Source: Duganella sp. 1224 (GTDB taxonomy: Bacteria; Pseudomonadota; Gammaproteobacteria; Burkholderiales; Burkholderiaceae_D). Taken from it: a DNA stretch of 64,000 bases. The notes beneath the pieces are model-generated. The model had not been told where the DNA came from, did no database searches, and worked only from the letters and a program-made list of their open reading frames with translations. A program made the position numbers and the translations under genes. Location: the NCBI RefSeq assembly GCF_013408245.1, contig NZ_JACBYS010000001.1, positions 2,046,001 through 2,110,000 of the forward strand, read 5' to 3'. The first letter of the stretch is position 1. Each line of letters opens with the position of its first letter. Below, piece by piece: positions 32,659 through 41,244 of this stretch.

Positions 32659-33060
32659 TTACTCCTCGGCGTGGGTCGGGAAGCTGCCGCTGGCCTGGTT
32701 CAGGCACCGCAGCAATTCGTTGGCCTCGAAAGGCTTGCTCAAAAAGCAAGATGCGCCATTTTGCAAGGCGCGCTTGCACAGGTTGGCCTCGGGGAAGGCC
32801 GTCATCAGGATCAGCGGCAGGCGGTTGCCGTCGCGGCGCAGCTGCTCCAGCAGCTCGATGCCGCTCATGCCCGGCATCTGCAGGTCGGTGACGATGCAGT
32901 GGTAATCGCCGAGCGCGCCGGAGGCCAGCAGGGCCAGCGCCGAATCGTAGGCGTGGGCTTCGTAGCCGTAGGAGCGCAGCAGGCTGCGCAGCCCCACGCG
33001 CACGGACTCATCGTCGTCGACGATGGCGATATTGGAAAAATGTGGATCCGGATCTGACAC
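32659..33060 (-). CDS. Stand-alone receiver domain (response regulator without output)
   Basis: The 133-residue protein is a single CheY-like receiver: acidic triad in IAIVDDDESV (residues 15-17), phosphoacceptor Asp59 in VTDLQMPGMSG, Thr in LMTAFPE and Lys in FLSKPFE. It ends shortly after the domain, so it has no DNA-binding or enzymatic output. Its start is a GTG with AGGGAG 6 bases upstream. It opens an operon with the EAL protein (3-bp gap) and a chemoreceptor. A FixJ-type site lies in its promoter. It may shuttle phosphate or act on the EAL protein. Confidence 0.9.
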   Translation of the reverse strand: MSDPDPHFSNIAIVDDDESVRVGLRSLLRSYGYEAHAYDSALALLASGALGDYHCIVTDLQMPGMSGIELLEQLRRDGNRLPLILMTAFPEANLCKRALQNGASCFLSKPFEANELLRCLNQASGSFPTHAEE

Positions 33061-33112
33061 TGGTGACTCCCTGGTTCGGACGGCAGCTCGCGGCCGTCCA
33101 GCGCATGGGAGA

Positions 33113-33160
33113 ACAATACCGTTCAGCGCGGGTTGAGAAAATTATACAAGGGTATAGGTG
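33113..33160 (-). promoter_or_regulatory. Candidate FixJ-type activator site 2 and promoter of the receiver/EAL/chemoreceptor operon
   Basis: The dyad ATAC-AAGG-GTAT occupies 33144-33155. The 17 bases 33144-33160 match the reverse complement of 35330-35346 at 16 positions. On the minus strand the dyad is followed, after exactly 25 bp, by a -10-like TATTGT (33118-33113), and the GTG start of the receiver gene lies about 50 bp further on. Site 1 at 35335-35346 has the same geometry. No good -35 is present, as expected for an activator-dependent promoter. Confidence 0.6.
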
Positions 33161-33162
33161 GG

Positions 33163-33801
33163 CTAACCCCGGCCCTCGACGGCCAGCCCGAGGGCCTCGG
33201 CCATGCGCACCAGGTCGGCGAAGGTCTTGGCCTGCATCTTGCGCATGGCGTTGCCGCGGTGGATCTTGACGGTGATTTCGCTGGTGCCGACCTCGCCGGC
33301 GATCTGCTTGTTCATCAGCCCGCGCGCGGCCAGCGCCATGATTTCGCGCTCGCGCGGCGTCAGCGTGGCGTAGCGCGCGGTCAGGCCGTTGAGCGCCTGG
33401 TCGCGCTGGCGCCGCTCCTGGTCGGCCGCCAGCGCCGCGTGGATGGCGTCCAGCAGGTCCTGGTCGCGGAACGGCTTGGCCAGGAAATCGACCGCGCCGG
33501 CCTTCATCGCCCGCACCGACATCGGGATGTCGCCGTGGCCGGTCATGAAGATGATCGGCAGCGCCACGCCGTCACGGTTGAGTTCGGCCTGGAAATCCAG
33601 CCCGCTGACGCCCTGCAGCCGCACGTCCAGCAGCAGGCAGCTGGTCAGCTCGCGGCGCGGCGCGGCCATGAAGGCGGCCACCGAGGGGAAGCTTTCCACC
33701 TGCATGCCGACCGAGCGCAGCAGGCTGGAGATGGCGTCGCGCAGCGGCGCCTCGTCGTCGACGATGTAGACCAGGGCGTCGGAATAATCAATCTGGTTCA
33801 T
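33163..33801 (-). CDS. FixJ/NarL-type response regulator
   Basis: The 212-residue regulator has a receiver (acidic pair in VYIVDDEAPL, phosphoacceptor Asp59 in LLLDVRLQGVSGLDF, Lys in FLAKPFRD) and a C-terminal LuxR-type helix-turn-helix (LTPREREIMALAARGLMNKQ, then SEITVKIHRGNAMRKM, residues 145-200). The linker and MTGHGDIPMSVRAMKAGAVDFL are typical of the FixJ subfamily. The kinase gene at 33788-35254 overlaps it by 14 bp, so they form a cognate pair. The ATG at 33801 was chosen over an upstream start 30 codons earlier, because those residues precede the conserved fold. It is the likely binder of the ATAC-N4-GTAT sites. Confidence 0.92.
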   Translation of the reverse strand: MNQIDYSDALVYIVDDEAPLRDAISSLLRSVGMQVESFPSVAAFMAAPRRELTSCLLLDVRLQGVSGLDFQAELNRDGVALPIIFMTGHGDIPMSVRAMKAGAVDFLAKPFRDQDLLDAIHAALAADQERRQRDQALNGLTARYATLTPREREIMALAARGLMNKQIAGEVGTSEITVKIHRGNAMRKMQAKTFADLVRMAEALGLAVEGRG

Positions 33802-35254
33802 GGACAGGCAGCGTGAAAAGAATGGTGGCGCCGGCGACCGGGCTGTCCGGGGCGGGTTGCTTGACCCAGATGCGGCCGCCGTGGGTTTCAATGATCGAGC
33901 GGCAGATCGGCAGGCCCATGCCCATGCCGTCCTCCTTGGTGCTGTAAAACGCCTCGAACAGGCGCGGCACGGCGCTGGCCGGGATGCCGGGACCGGAATC
34001 GCTGACGCTGACCTGGACCGCGCCGTCGCCGTCGGCGCTGCGCTGGGTCTGCACCGTCAGCACCGCCTGGCCGGGGCGGCACGCCGCCATCGCCTGGATC
34101 GCGTTCATCAGCAGGTTGATGAACACCTGCTGCAGCTGCACGCGGTCGCCGTTGACCGGCGGCAGGTCCGGGGCCAGGCCCAGCATCAGCGCCACGTGGT
34201 GGTTGTTGAGCTCGCGCCGCACCATGTCGACGCTCTCCTCCACCACCGCGCGCAGGTCGAGCGGGGTGTAGGTCGGGTCGCTGCGCCGCGCCAGCGCGCG
34301 GATGCGCTTGATGACGCCGGTGGCGCGGGCGCTGGCGTCGAGGATGCTCTTGACGGTGGCGCGGGCCTCGTCCAGCTCCGGCTGCGGGCGGTTGAGCCAG
34401 CGCAGGCAGGCCTCGCCGTTGGTGGAAATGGCCGCCAGCGGCTGGTTGACCTCGTGCGCGATCGACGCCGCCAGCTCGCCCAGCATGGTGACGCGGGTGG
34501 CGTGCGCCAGCTGCACCTGCGAGCGGTGCAGCGCCTGCTCGGCCAGCACCGCCGCCGTGACGTCGGTCAGCGCGCCCAGGTATTCGCAGTCGCCGTCCTT
34601 GTTGTGCCGCGGGCGCGACAGCACGTGCACGTATTTGAGCTCGCCGTCCGGCATCAGCAGCCGGTGGCGGATGTCGATGTCGCCCTCGCAGCGCAGCGAC
34701 TGGTCGATCGCCGCCTGCACGATGTGCCGGTCCTCCGGCGCCGTGTGGGCCAGGATGCGCTCCAGCGTCGGCTCCACGTCCAGCGGATAGCCGTAGATGC
34801 GGGCCGCCTCGTCCGACCAGTGCATGGCGCCGCCGGGGGTCTTGAAGCTGAAGCTGCCGGTCTTGCTGATGCGCTGGGTGCCGGCCAGGAAGGCCTCGCT
34901 GCGGCGCAGCGCGTCCTCGCGCGCCAGCAACTCATTGGTGGCGGCCTGGCCGCGCAGCACCAGCGCGGTGGTGACCACGATGGCCAGCAGGCCGACCAGC
35001 AGGCGGCCGGAGGCGGCGGCGGAAAACGCCGCCGTGTGGGTCAGCGTGTAGGACAGCACCGTCAGCCCCAGGCAGGCGGCGCTGGCCAGCAGCACGCCGC
35101 GGCGCGCCCACATGCTGGCCGACAGCAGCACCACCACCACGTACATGACGGCAATCGCCATGTCCAGCGGCGACAGCGTGTCGATCGCGAAGATCAACAG
35201 CATCAGGAAAATCAGCAGCGCGGACATATAGGGACTGCGGGGAACCCGGAACAT
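33788..35254 (-). CDS. Membrane PAS sensor histidine kinase (FixL-like partner)
   Basis: The 488-residue kinase has four N-terminal hydrophobic helices (about residues 8-30, 33-50, 53-72 and 84-102), then a PAS domain (about 120-240). The HisKA helix has SIAHEVNQPLAAIS (His267), followed by HATPase_c (FINLLMNAIQAM, SDSGPGIP, GMGMGLPICRSII). AHEVNQPL is typical of the kinase family paired with FixJ-type regulators. There is no heme-binding signature in the PAS, so the signal is unknown. AAGGA lies 5 bases before the ATG. It is the first gene of the kinase/regulator operon. Confidence 0.92.
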   Translation of the reverse strand: MFRVPRSPYMSALLIFLMLLIFAIDTLSPLDMAIAVMYVVVVLLSASMWARRGVLLASAACLGLTVLSYTLTHTAAFSAAASGRLLVGLLAIVVTTALVLRGQAATNELLAREDALRRSEAFLAGTQRISKTGSFSFKTPGGAMHWSDEAARIYGYPLDVEPTLERILAHTAPEDRHIVQAAIDQSLRCEGDIDIRHRLLMPDGELKYVHVLSRPRHNKDGDCEYLGALTDVTAAVLAEQALHRSQVQLAHATRVTMLGELAASIAHEVNQPLAAISTNGEACLRWLNRPQPELDEARATVKSILDASARATGVIKRIRALARRSDPTYTPLDLRAVVEESVDMVRRELNNHHVALMLGLAPDLPPVNGDRVQLQQVFINLLMNAIQAMAACRPGQAVLTVQTQRSADGDGAVQVSVSDSGPGIPASAVPRLFEAFYSTKEDGMGMGLPICRSIIETHGGRIWVKQPAPDSPVAGATILFTLPVHEPD

Positions 35255-35303
35255 GCCTATCCTTTGTGGTTATTTTGCTTATTAAATATTGGCAACTTTT
35301 CAG

Positions 35304-35346
35304 ATTATAGTCCGCCTTTGTTCCTATTGCACCTATACCCCTGTAT
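35304..35346 (-). promoter_or_regulatory. Candidate FixJ-type activator site 1 and promoter of the kinase/regulator operon
   Basis: The dyad ATAC-CCCT-GTAT occupies 35335-35346. On the minus strand it is followed after exactly 25 bp by a perfect -10 TATAAT (35309-35304). The predicted transcript starts near 35297, about 43 bases before the kinase ATG. The -35 region is poor, fitting activator dependence. A further half-site GGTATAG is at 35374-35380, where TATAGT (35376-35381) could serve as the -10 of the divergent MocR gene. Confidence 0.65.
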
Positions 35347-35437
35347 GGTGGCAGTGCGGCCTCCCTAAACCGAGGTATAGTGTCCCGCAGGCCACGATTC
35401 CGGTACGCTTGTCACATTACTATGCGGGAGAGCAACC

Positions 35438-36898
35438 GTGAAATTGTATGAGACGCTGGCCGCCGATATCGCCAGCCAGATCGCGCAGGGGGTGATCCGC
35501 GAGGGCGAGAAGATTCCCTCGGTGCGCCAGACCAGCCAGCACCACAATTTGAGCGTCTCGACCGTCATCCGCGCCTTCCTGCTGCTGGAAAGCCAGGGCG
35601 TGATCGAGAGCCGGCCGCAGTCCGGCTATTTCGTGCGGCGCAAGCCGGCGGTGCAGGCCTGCGCCGGTGATGCGGCCGCCGCGCCGCCGTGCGCGGTCGA
35701 CCTGGCGCGCGGCGCGACGCTGGACGCCAGCCAGTTCGTGCTGACCACGCTGCGCTCGATCAACCAGGGCAGCGTGCCGCTGGGCTCGCCCTACCCGGAT
35801 CCGGCCAGCTTCCCGTGGACCCGCCTCAACCAGTACGCCAACAGCATGGCGCGCCGCGCCGGCCAGCTCGGCATGACCGCCGACCTGCCCCCCGGCAATC
35901 CCGAGCTGATCCGCCAGATTGCCCGCCGCCACCTGGAAAACGGCCTGGCGGTGGACGCCGGCGAAATCATCGTCACCACCGGCGCCACCGAGGCGCTCAA
36001 CCTGTGCCTGCAGGCGGTGGCGCCGCCCGGCAGCGCCATCGCGGTCGAGACCCCGACCTATTACGCGCTGCTGCAGGCGATCGAGCGCATGCGCATGCGG
36101 GTGGTGGAGATCGACACCGATCCGGTGCACGGCATCAACCTGGAGGCGCTGGAGCGCGCCATCGTCGAGCAGGGGGTGGCGGCGTGCATGGTCATGCCCA
36201 ACTTCCAGAACCCGCTGGGCTTCCAGATGAGCGACGAGCGCAAGCGCGCCATGGTCGACCTGCTGGCGCGCCACGCCGTGCCGGTGATCGAGAACGACGT
36301 CTACCACGAGCTGTACTACGGCGACGTCCACCCGACCGCGCTGAAGAACTACGACACGCGCGGCCTGGTCCTGCACTGCAACTCCTTCTCCAAGACGCTG
36401 AGCCCGGCCAACCGCATCGGCTGGGCGCTGCCGGGGCGCTACCGCGCGCAGGTCGAGAAGCTGAAGTTCCTCAACACGCTCAACACCCCGGCGCTGCCGC
36501 AGCTGGCGATCGCCGAGTACCTGAAGAATGACGGCTACGATTATCATTTGCGCAAGCTGCGCAAGGCTTACGCGCAGAACGCCAGCATCATGGCGGCGGC
36601 GGTGCGCCGCTTCTTCCCCGGCGGCACCCAGGTGACCACGCCGATGGGCGGCTACCTGCTGTGGGTCAGCCTGCCGCGCGGGGTGCAGGCGCTGGAGCTG
36701 TACGCGCGGGCCCAGGAGCGCGGCATCAGCGTCGGCGCCGGCAACATCTTCGCCACCGACGACGCTTATCAGCATTGCATCCGTCTCAACTACAGCTACC
36801 CGTGGAGCGCCGAGGTGGAGGCGGCGGTGCGCACGCTGGGCCTGCTGGCCGGCGAGCTGCTGGCCAACTGTGCTCCCCGCCAAAAGGCCCATCTGTAG
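35438..36898 (+). CDS. MocR-type regulator (GntR helix-turn-helix fused to a class I aminotransferase fold)
   Basis: The 486-residue protein begins with a GntR winged helix (LYETLAADIASQIAQGVI, then IPSVRQTSQHHNLSVSTVIRAF, residues 3-70). It continues as a fold-type I PLP-dependent aminotransferase domain with the PLP lysine at residue 319 (CNSFSKTLSPANRIGW). MocR proteins such as PdxR and GabR are transcription factors that use PLP or an amino-acid adduct as a signal. Its target is unknown. The start is a GTG with GGGAG 6 bases upstream. It is divergent from the kinase/FixJ operon and shares its 183-bp control region. Confidence 0.92.
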   Translation: MKLYETLAADIASQIAQGVIREGEKIPSVRQTSQHHNLSVSTVIRAFLLLESQGVIESRPQSGYFVRRKPAVQACAGDAAAAPPCAVDLARGATLDASQFVLTTLRSINQGSVPLGSPYPDPASFPWTRLNQYANSMARRAGQLGMTADLPPGNPELIRQIARRHLENGLAVDAGEIIVTTGATEALNLCLQAVAPPGSAIAVETPTYYALLQAIERMRMRVVEIDTDPVHGINLEALERAIVEQGVAACMVMPNFQNPLGFQMSDERKRAMVDLLARHAVPVIENDVYHELYYGDVHPTALKNYDTRGLVLHCNSFSKTLSPANRIGWALPGRYRAQVEKLKFLNTLNTPALPQLAIAEYLKNDGYDYHLRKLRKAYAQNASIMAAAVRRFFPGGTQVTTPMGGYLLWVSLPRGVQALELYARAQERGISVGAGNIFATDDAYQHCIRLNYSYPWSAEVEAAVRTLGLLAGELLANCAPRQKAHL

Positions 36899-36960
36899 CC
36901 ATTGTGCTGGCGCCAACGCGCTTATCCTGACAGCCTGCCAACCTACCGGGTCACACTGTC

Positions 36961-38562
36961 ATGAAAACCGCTCGCCTCAAGGTCGCCAGCCTGCTGATGG
37001 CAGGCTTTGGCCTGATCTGCCTGTTCCTTGCCGCCGTCATCGTGCTGGGGCTGACCGAACAGGCCAAGCTGAACACCGCCACCGCCGCCATGGCCGACGA
37101 CCGCTGGCCCAAGATCGAGCTGGCCACCGACGTGCGCCTGCGCGTGACCGACATCGCCGTCTCGCTGCGCAACCTGATGCTCAGCACCGATCCGGCCGTG
37201 CGCGCCCAGCAAATCAGCAATATCGACGGCTACCGGCGCGACGCCGAGGCCAAGATCGCCGAACTGGACCGGCGCGTCACCACGCCGGCCGGGCGCGCCG
37301 CGCTGGACAAGGTGCGCGCCGCCTACCAGGACTACCGCGGCGGCCAGCAGCAGCTGATCGCGCTGGTGCAGGCCGGCCGCGACGACGCCGCGCGCGACTA
37401 CCTCAACACCCACGTCAAGCCGATGCTGCAGGCCTGCCGCGAGACGCTGGCGGCGCAGATCGGCAACGAGGTGACGCTGATGCGCGAGGCGCGCGAGCAG
37501 GCGGCCGACGCCTACACCGACACCCGCCTGAAGATGCTGGCGCTGGGCGCGGCGGCGCTGCTGATTTCGGCCGGCGTGGCGGCCGCCATCATCGGCCGCC
37601 TGCGGCGCGATCTGGGCGGCGAGCCGGACCAGGCCGCGCGCACCGCCGCCTGCATCGCCGACGGCGACCTGACGCGCGCCATCGCGCTGCGCGCCGGCGA
37701 CCGCACCAGCATGCTGTACGAAATGGAGCACATGCGCGACAATCTGAGCCAGCTGGTGGCGCGGGTGCGCGCCGATACCGAACTGATCGCCTCGGCCTCG
37801 AGCCAGATCGCCAGCGGCAACCTGGACCTGTCGGCGCGCACCGAGCAGCAGGCCTCCAGCCTGCAGGAGACGGCGGCAGCGATGGAAGAGCTGACCACCA
37901 CGGTGCAGCAGAACGCCGATCACGCGGCGCGCGCCAACGCGCTGGCGGCGCAGGCCTCGACGCTGGCCGACAAGGGCGGCCAGGCGGTGGCCGCCGTCAC
38001 CGCGCGCATGGCGGCGATCCGCGGCTCAGCGGCGCAGATGGCCGACATCATCAGCCTGATCGATGGCATCGCCTTCCAGACCAACATCCTGGCATTGAAC
38101 GCCGCCGTCGAGGCGGCGCGCGCCGGCGACGCCGGCCGCGGCTTCGCGGTGGTGGCTGGCGAGGTGCGCCAGCTGGCGCACCGCTCGGCCCAGGCGGCGC
38201 GCGACATCGGCGCGCTGATCCAGGCGGCGGTGCAGCAGGCCGGCGCCGGCGACCAGCAGGTGCGCGAGGCGGCATCGGCGATGCAGGCCATCGTCGACAG
38301 CGTCGCCAGCGTCGAGCAGATCATGGCGCAAATCAAGCACGCCAGCGCCGAGCAGCATGCCGGCATCCTGGCCTGCAGCCAGGCGGTGGTGCAGATGGAC
38401 CACGGCACCCAGCAGAACGCCGCGCTGGTCGAGCAGGTGGCCGCCGCCGCCCACGCGCTGCGCGAGCAGTCCGGCCAGCTGGAACAGGCGGTGGCGCGCT
38501 TCAAGATCGCCCCGGCCGGCGGCCCGGCGCCGCGCGCCCTGCCGCGCGCGGTGCTGGCATGA
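36961..38562 (+). CDS. Methyl-accepting chemotaxis protein (four-helix-bundle sensor)
   Basis: The 533-residue receptor has transmembrane helices at about 10-31 and 183-205. The helical periplasmic sensor between them contains [20 protein letters not shown], typical of four-helix-bundle MCP sensors. A HAMP-like segment follows ([20 protein letters not shown]), then a signalling domain with the tip [20 protein letters not shown]. No CheR-binding pentapeptide is visible at the end. Its last bases overlap the RocR-like EAL gene by 4 bp (ATGA), linking chemoreception with c-di-GMP turnover. Ligand unknown. Confidence 0.92.
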   Translation: MKTARLKVASLLMAGFGLICLFLAAVIVLGLTEQAKLNTATAAMADDRWPKIELATDVRLRVTDIAVSLRNLMLSTDPAVRAQQISNIDGYRRDAEAKIAELDRRVTTPAGRAALDKVRAAYQDYRGGQQQLIALVQAGRDDAARDYLNTHVKPMLQACRETLAAQIGNEVTLMREAREQAADAYTDTRLKMLALGAAALLISAGVAAAIIGRLRRDLGGEPDQAARTAACIADGDLTRAIALRAGDRTSMLYEMEHMRDNLSQLVARVRADTELIASASSQIASGNLDLSARTEQQASSLQETAAAMEELTTTVQQNADHAARANALAAQASTLADKGGQAVAAVTARMAAIRGSAAQMADIISLIDGIAFQTNILALNAAVEAARAGDAGRGFAVVAGEVRQLAHRSAQAARDIGALIQAAVQQAGAGDQQVREAASAMQAIVDSVASVEQIMAQIKHASAEQHAGILACSQAVVQMDHGTQQNAALVEQVAAAAHALREQSGQLEQAVARFKIAPAGGPAPRALPRAVLA

Positions 38563-39872
38563 GCTACGACCAGCACCACGACCGCGCCGTCCGCGACGGC
38601 GACGATGGCCACGATGGCGGGCTGGCGCTGCGCGCGGTCGTCATCGACGGCAACGCCGGCGACCTGCAAGCCAGCATGCGCCAGTGCCGCGCGGCCGGCA
38701 TCGTCGTCAACGGCTGGGCCGACTGCGGCGCCGACGCGCTGGAACTGATCGAGTCGCTGCCGGCGCCGCCCGACCTGGTGGTCATGGAACTCGACCTGCC
38801 GGACATGGACGGCGCCGACCTGCTGCAGGCGCTGTCGATGCTGGAGCCCGGCCTGCCGGTACTGATCGCCAGCCGCCACAGCGCGCGCCTGCACGACGCC
38901 GCGCTGACGCTGGCCGCCGCGCTCGGACTGGAGGCGCTGACGGCGCTGCCCAAGCCGCTGGACGCGCAGGCGCTGCGCGACGCCGTCCACGCCTGCGCAC
39001 CGGCCGCGCGGCGCGCCGAAGCCGCGCTGGCCGCGCGCGCGCGCTGCGACACCGACGCCCCGCGCCCGGATGTCGGCGAGGTGCTGCACGCGGTGCAGCG
39101 CCACCAGTTCGAACTGTATTACCAGCCCAAGACCGCGCTGCACGACGGCGCGCTGCGCGGCGCCGAGGCACTGCTGCGCTGGCGTCATCCGCGCCACGGC
39201 CTGCTGTCGCCGGCCTGCTTCCTGCCGCAGGCGGAAGCCGCCGGCCTGGTCGACGTGCTCACCGTCGAGGTGCTGCGGATGGCGCTCGACGACTGGCGCC
39301 ACTGGCGCGCCGACGGCCTGTCGCTGCCGATTTCGATCAACCTGTCGCCGCTGTCGCTGGCCGACCCGCACCTGGCCGAGCAACTGATCCAGACCGTCAA
39401 CGACGCCGGCGTACCGACGCGCGCGATCACCTTCGAGATCATCGAGCACGAGGAGATCGCCGACCTGGCCACGGCGCTGCGGATTGTCATCAAGCTGCGC
39501 ATGCATGGCTTTGGCCTGGCGCTGGACGACTACGGCGCCGGCCATGCCTCGCTGCTGCAACTGTCGCGCTTCCCCTTCACCGAGCTGAAACTGGACCGCC
39601 GCCTGATTCATGAAGCCAGCAAGCGCGCGCACATGGAAACCCTGCTGCGCCACGCCATCGCCAGCGCCCGCGAGATGGGCGTGACCACGGTGGCCGAGGG
39701 CATCGAGCGCGAACAGGATCGCCTGCTGTTGCGCGCACTCGGGTGCGAACTGGCGCAGGGCTACCTGATCGCCCGGCCGATGCCGGCGGCGGCGCTGCCG
39801 CTGTGGAGCGAAAAGTCAGCCGCGGCAGGCAAAATTGCAGGGACGGGTGCTGTGATCCAGCTGCGGCCGTAG
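38559..39872 (+). CDS. RocR-like receiver-EAL phosphodiesterase with Glu at the phosphorylation site
   Basis: The 437-residue protein aligns by eye with Pseudomonas RocR: an N-terminal receiver (about 24-145) and a C-terminal EAL domain (about 170-415). The receiver lacks the phosphoacceptor Asp. The segment [12 protein letters not shown] places Glu77 at that position, four residues before Pro81, and the acidic pair is reduced (VVIDGN). The EAL domain keeps EALLRW (203), NLSP (261), FEIIEHEE (292), [10 protein letters not shown] (322) and LKLD (343), so hydrolysis of c-di-GMP is plausible. Loop 6 is slightly altered (AGHAS for AGYSS). It is coupled to the chemoreceptor gene upstream. The 3' end overlaps moaB by 57 bp. 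Confidence 0.88.
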   Translation: MSYDQHHDRAVRDGDDGHDGGLALRAVVIDGNAGDLQASMRQCRAAGIVVNGWADCGADALELIESLPAPPDLVVMELDLPDMDGADLLQALSMLEPGLPVLIASRHSARLHDAALTLAAALGLEALTALPKPLDAQALRDAVHACAPAARRAEAALAARARCDTDAPRPDVGEVLHAVQRHQFELYYQPKTALHDGALRGAEALLRWRHPRHGLLSPACFLPQAEAAGLVDVLTVEVLRMALDDWRHWRADGLSLPISINLSPLSLADPHLAEQLIQTVNDAGVPTRAITFEIIEHEEIADLATALRIVIKLRMHGFGLALDDYGAGHASLLQLSRFPFTELKLDRRLIHEASKRAHMETLLRHAIASAREMGVTTVAEGIEREQDRLLLRALGCELAQGYLIARPMPAAALPLWSEKSAAAGKIAGTGAVIQLRP

Positions 39873-40304
39873 GATCTGGTTCCACGCCAGCGCGCAGGCG
39901 CCGGGGGAACCGGGCAGGCAGAAAACCAGCGTATCGTTGGCAATGCCGGCCACGCAGCGCGACTGGATCGCCGCCGCGCCGATCTCATTGAACGACAGCT
40001 GGCGAAACAACTCGCCGAAGCCGGGCACCGGCTGGTCGAACAGCACCTCCACCGCCTCCGGCACCGCGTTGTGGCGCGCGAACCCGGTGCCGCCGCTGCT
40101 GATCACCACGTCGATCTGCGGATCGGCGATGCATTCGCTGAAGGCGCGGCGCAGTTGGTAGCGATTGTCAAACACGATCTCGCGCCGCAACACGCGGTGG
40201 CCGGCCTCTTGCAGGCAGGTGGCCAGCAGATCGCCGGCGTCGTCATCGGCGGCGGTGCGGGTGTTGCTGACGGTGATCACGGCACAGGTAAGCATGCGCT
40301 TCAT
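39816..40304 (-). CDS. moaB: MoaB/MogA-family molybdopterin-handling protein (diverged)
   Basis: The 162-residue protein resembles E. coli MoaB over its whole length, including the ending [11 protein letters not shown]. Family motifs are AVITVSNTRTAADDDAGD (8-25), ISSGGTGFARHNAVPEA (68-84) and [18 protein letters not shown]. In active MogA/Cnx proteins the loop reads GGTGxxxRDxxP and its Asp is needed for molybdopterin adenylylation. Here residue 79 is Asn, so activity is doubtful. A molybdenum hydroxylase operon lies 7 kb away. The last 19 residues are in the antisense overlap with the RocR-like gene. Confidence 0.85.
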   Translation of the reverse strand: MKRMLTCAVITVSNTRTAADDDAGDLLATCLQEAGHRVLRREIVFDNRYQLRRAFSECIADPQIDVVISSGGTGFARHNAVPEAVEVLFDQPVPGFGELFRQLSFNEIGAAAIQSRCVAGIANDTLVFCLPGSPGACALAWNQILRPQLDHSTRPCNFACRG

Positions 40305-40308
40305 TCCT

Positions 40309-41229
40309 TTATGAGATGTTATAGCGGTCGCACGGTTGCAGCGCGTCCGGCACGGGGTCGCCGCACTGCTCGCGCAGCGAACGTTCGATATTGCGGGTCA
40401 TGGCGTTGAGCGCCAGGCAATTGGGATCGGTGCCGAACGGCTCGGCGATCTCCTGCGCGATGGCCTCCAGCGCCAGCAGCGTGTAGGCGACGAATACGCA
40501 CACCAGCGGCGTGGCCGCGCCCAGGTCGGCCACCAGGCCAAACGGCAGCAGGAAGCAGTACAGGTAGACGGTACGGTGCAGCAGCACGCCATACGCGAAT
40601 GGAATCGGCGTGCCGGAGATGCGCTCGCAGCCGCCGACGGCCGCCGCCAGTTCGCTGACCTGGGCGTCCAGTAGCCAAAGCAGCGGTTCGCCGTCGCCGC
40701 GCTTGCGGCCGGCGCGCGCCAGCATCAGGCGCAGGCGGTCCAGCAGCGCCACCGGGATATAGTGCATGCCACTGAGCTCGCGCGCCTCCTCCGGCGGCAG
40801 GTAGCGCGCCAGGTCGGCGGCCGGATCGGTCTTGCGCAACTGGTGCGTCAGCGCGTAGACGAAGGCGATCAGGCGCTGTACGAACAGCTTGCGCTCGAAA
40901 CCGTCGCCGTCCTGCGGCAGGTAGTTGACGACCTGCGAGGTCAGCGCGCGCGCGGCGATCAGGATGCGGCCCCAGATCTGCCGCGCCTCGACGTAGCGGG
41001 CGTAGGCGGCGTTGTTGCGGAAGGCGAGGAAGATGGCCAGGCTGACCCCCATCAGCGGGAACGGCACCGTGTCCAGCGGCACCCGGGCACCGAAGATATG
41101 GCCCCGGGTGACGACCGCCACCACGCTGATCACCAGGATGACCAGCAGCTGCGGCACAATGGTTTTCAGAACGGAGCCGTTCCAGACGAACAGCATCCGC
41201 AACCAGTTGGTATGCGGACGGATGATCAT
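40309..41229 (-). CDS. Bestrophin-family anion channel
   Basis: The 306-residue membrane protein matches bacterial bestrophins (YneE type): N-terminal MIIRPHTNWLRMLFVWNGSV, the second helix region SLAIFLAFRNNAAYARYVEARQIWG, and C-terminal AIAQEIAEPFGTDPNCLAL. The PFG-DP-N segment near residue 270 is strongly conserved in the family. It should form pentameric chloride or cation channels in the inner membrane; selectivity cannot be read here. It lies 4 bp upstream of moaB in the same direction and 15 bp downstream of the GGDEF-EAL gene, so the three could share a transcript. Confidence 0.92.
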   Translation of the reverse strand: MIIRPHTNWLRMLFVWNGSVLKTIVPQLLVILVISVVAVVTRGHIFGARVPLDTVPFPLMGVSLAIFLAFRNNAAYARYVEARQIWGRILIAARALTSQVVNYLPQDGDGFERKLFVQRLIAFVYALTHQLRKTDPAADLARYLPPEEARELSGMHYIPVALLDRLRLMLARAGRKRGDGEPLLWLLDAQVSELAAAVGGCERISGTPIPFAYGVLLHRTVYLYCFLLPFGLVADLGAATPLVCVFVAYTLLALEAIAQEIAEPFGTDPNCLALNAMTRNIERSLREQCGDPVPDALQPCDRYNIS

Positions 41230-41244
41230 GATGCCTTTGCCTCC

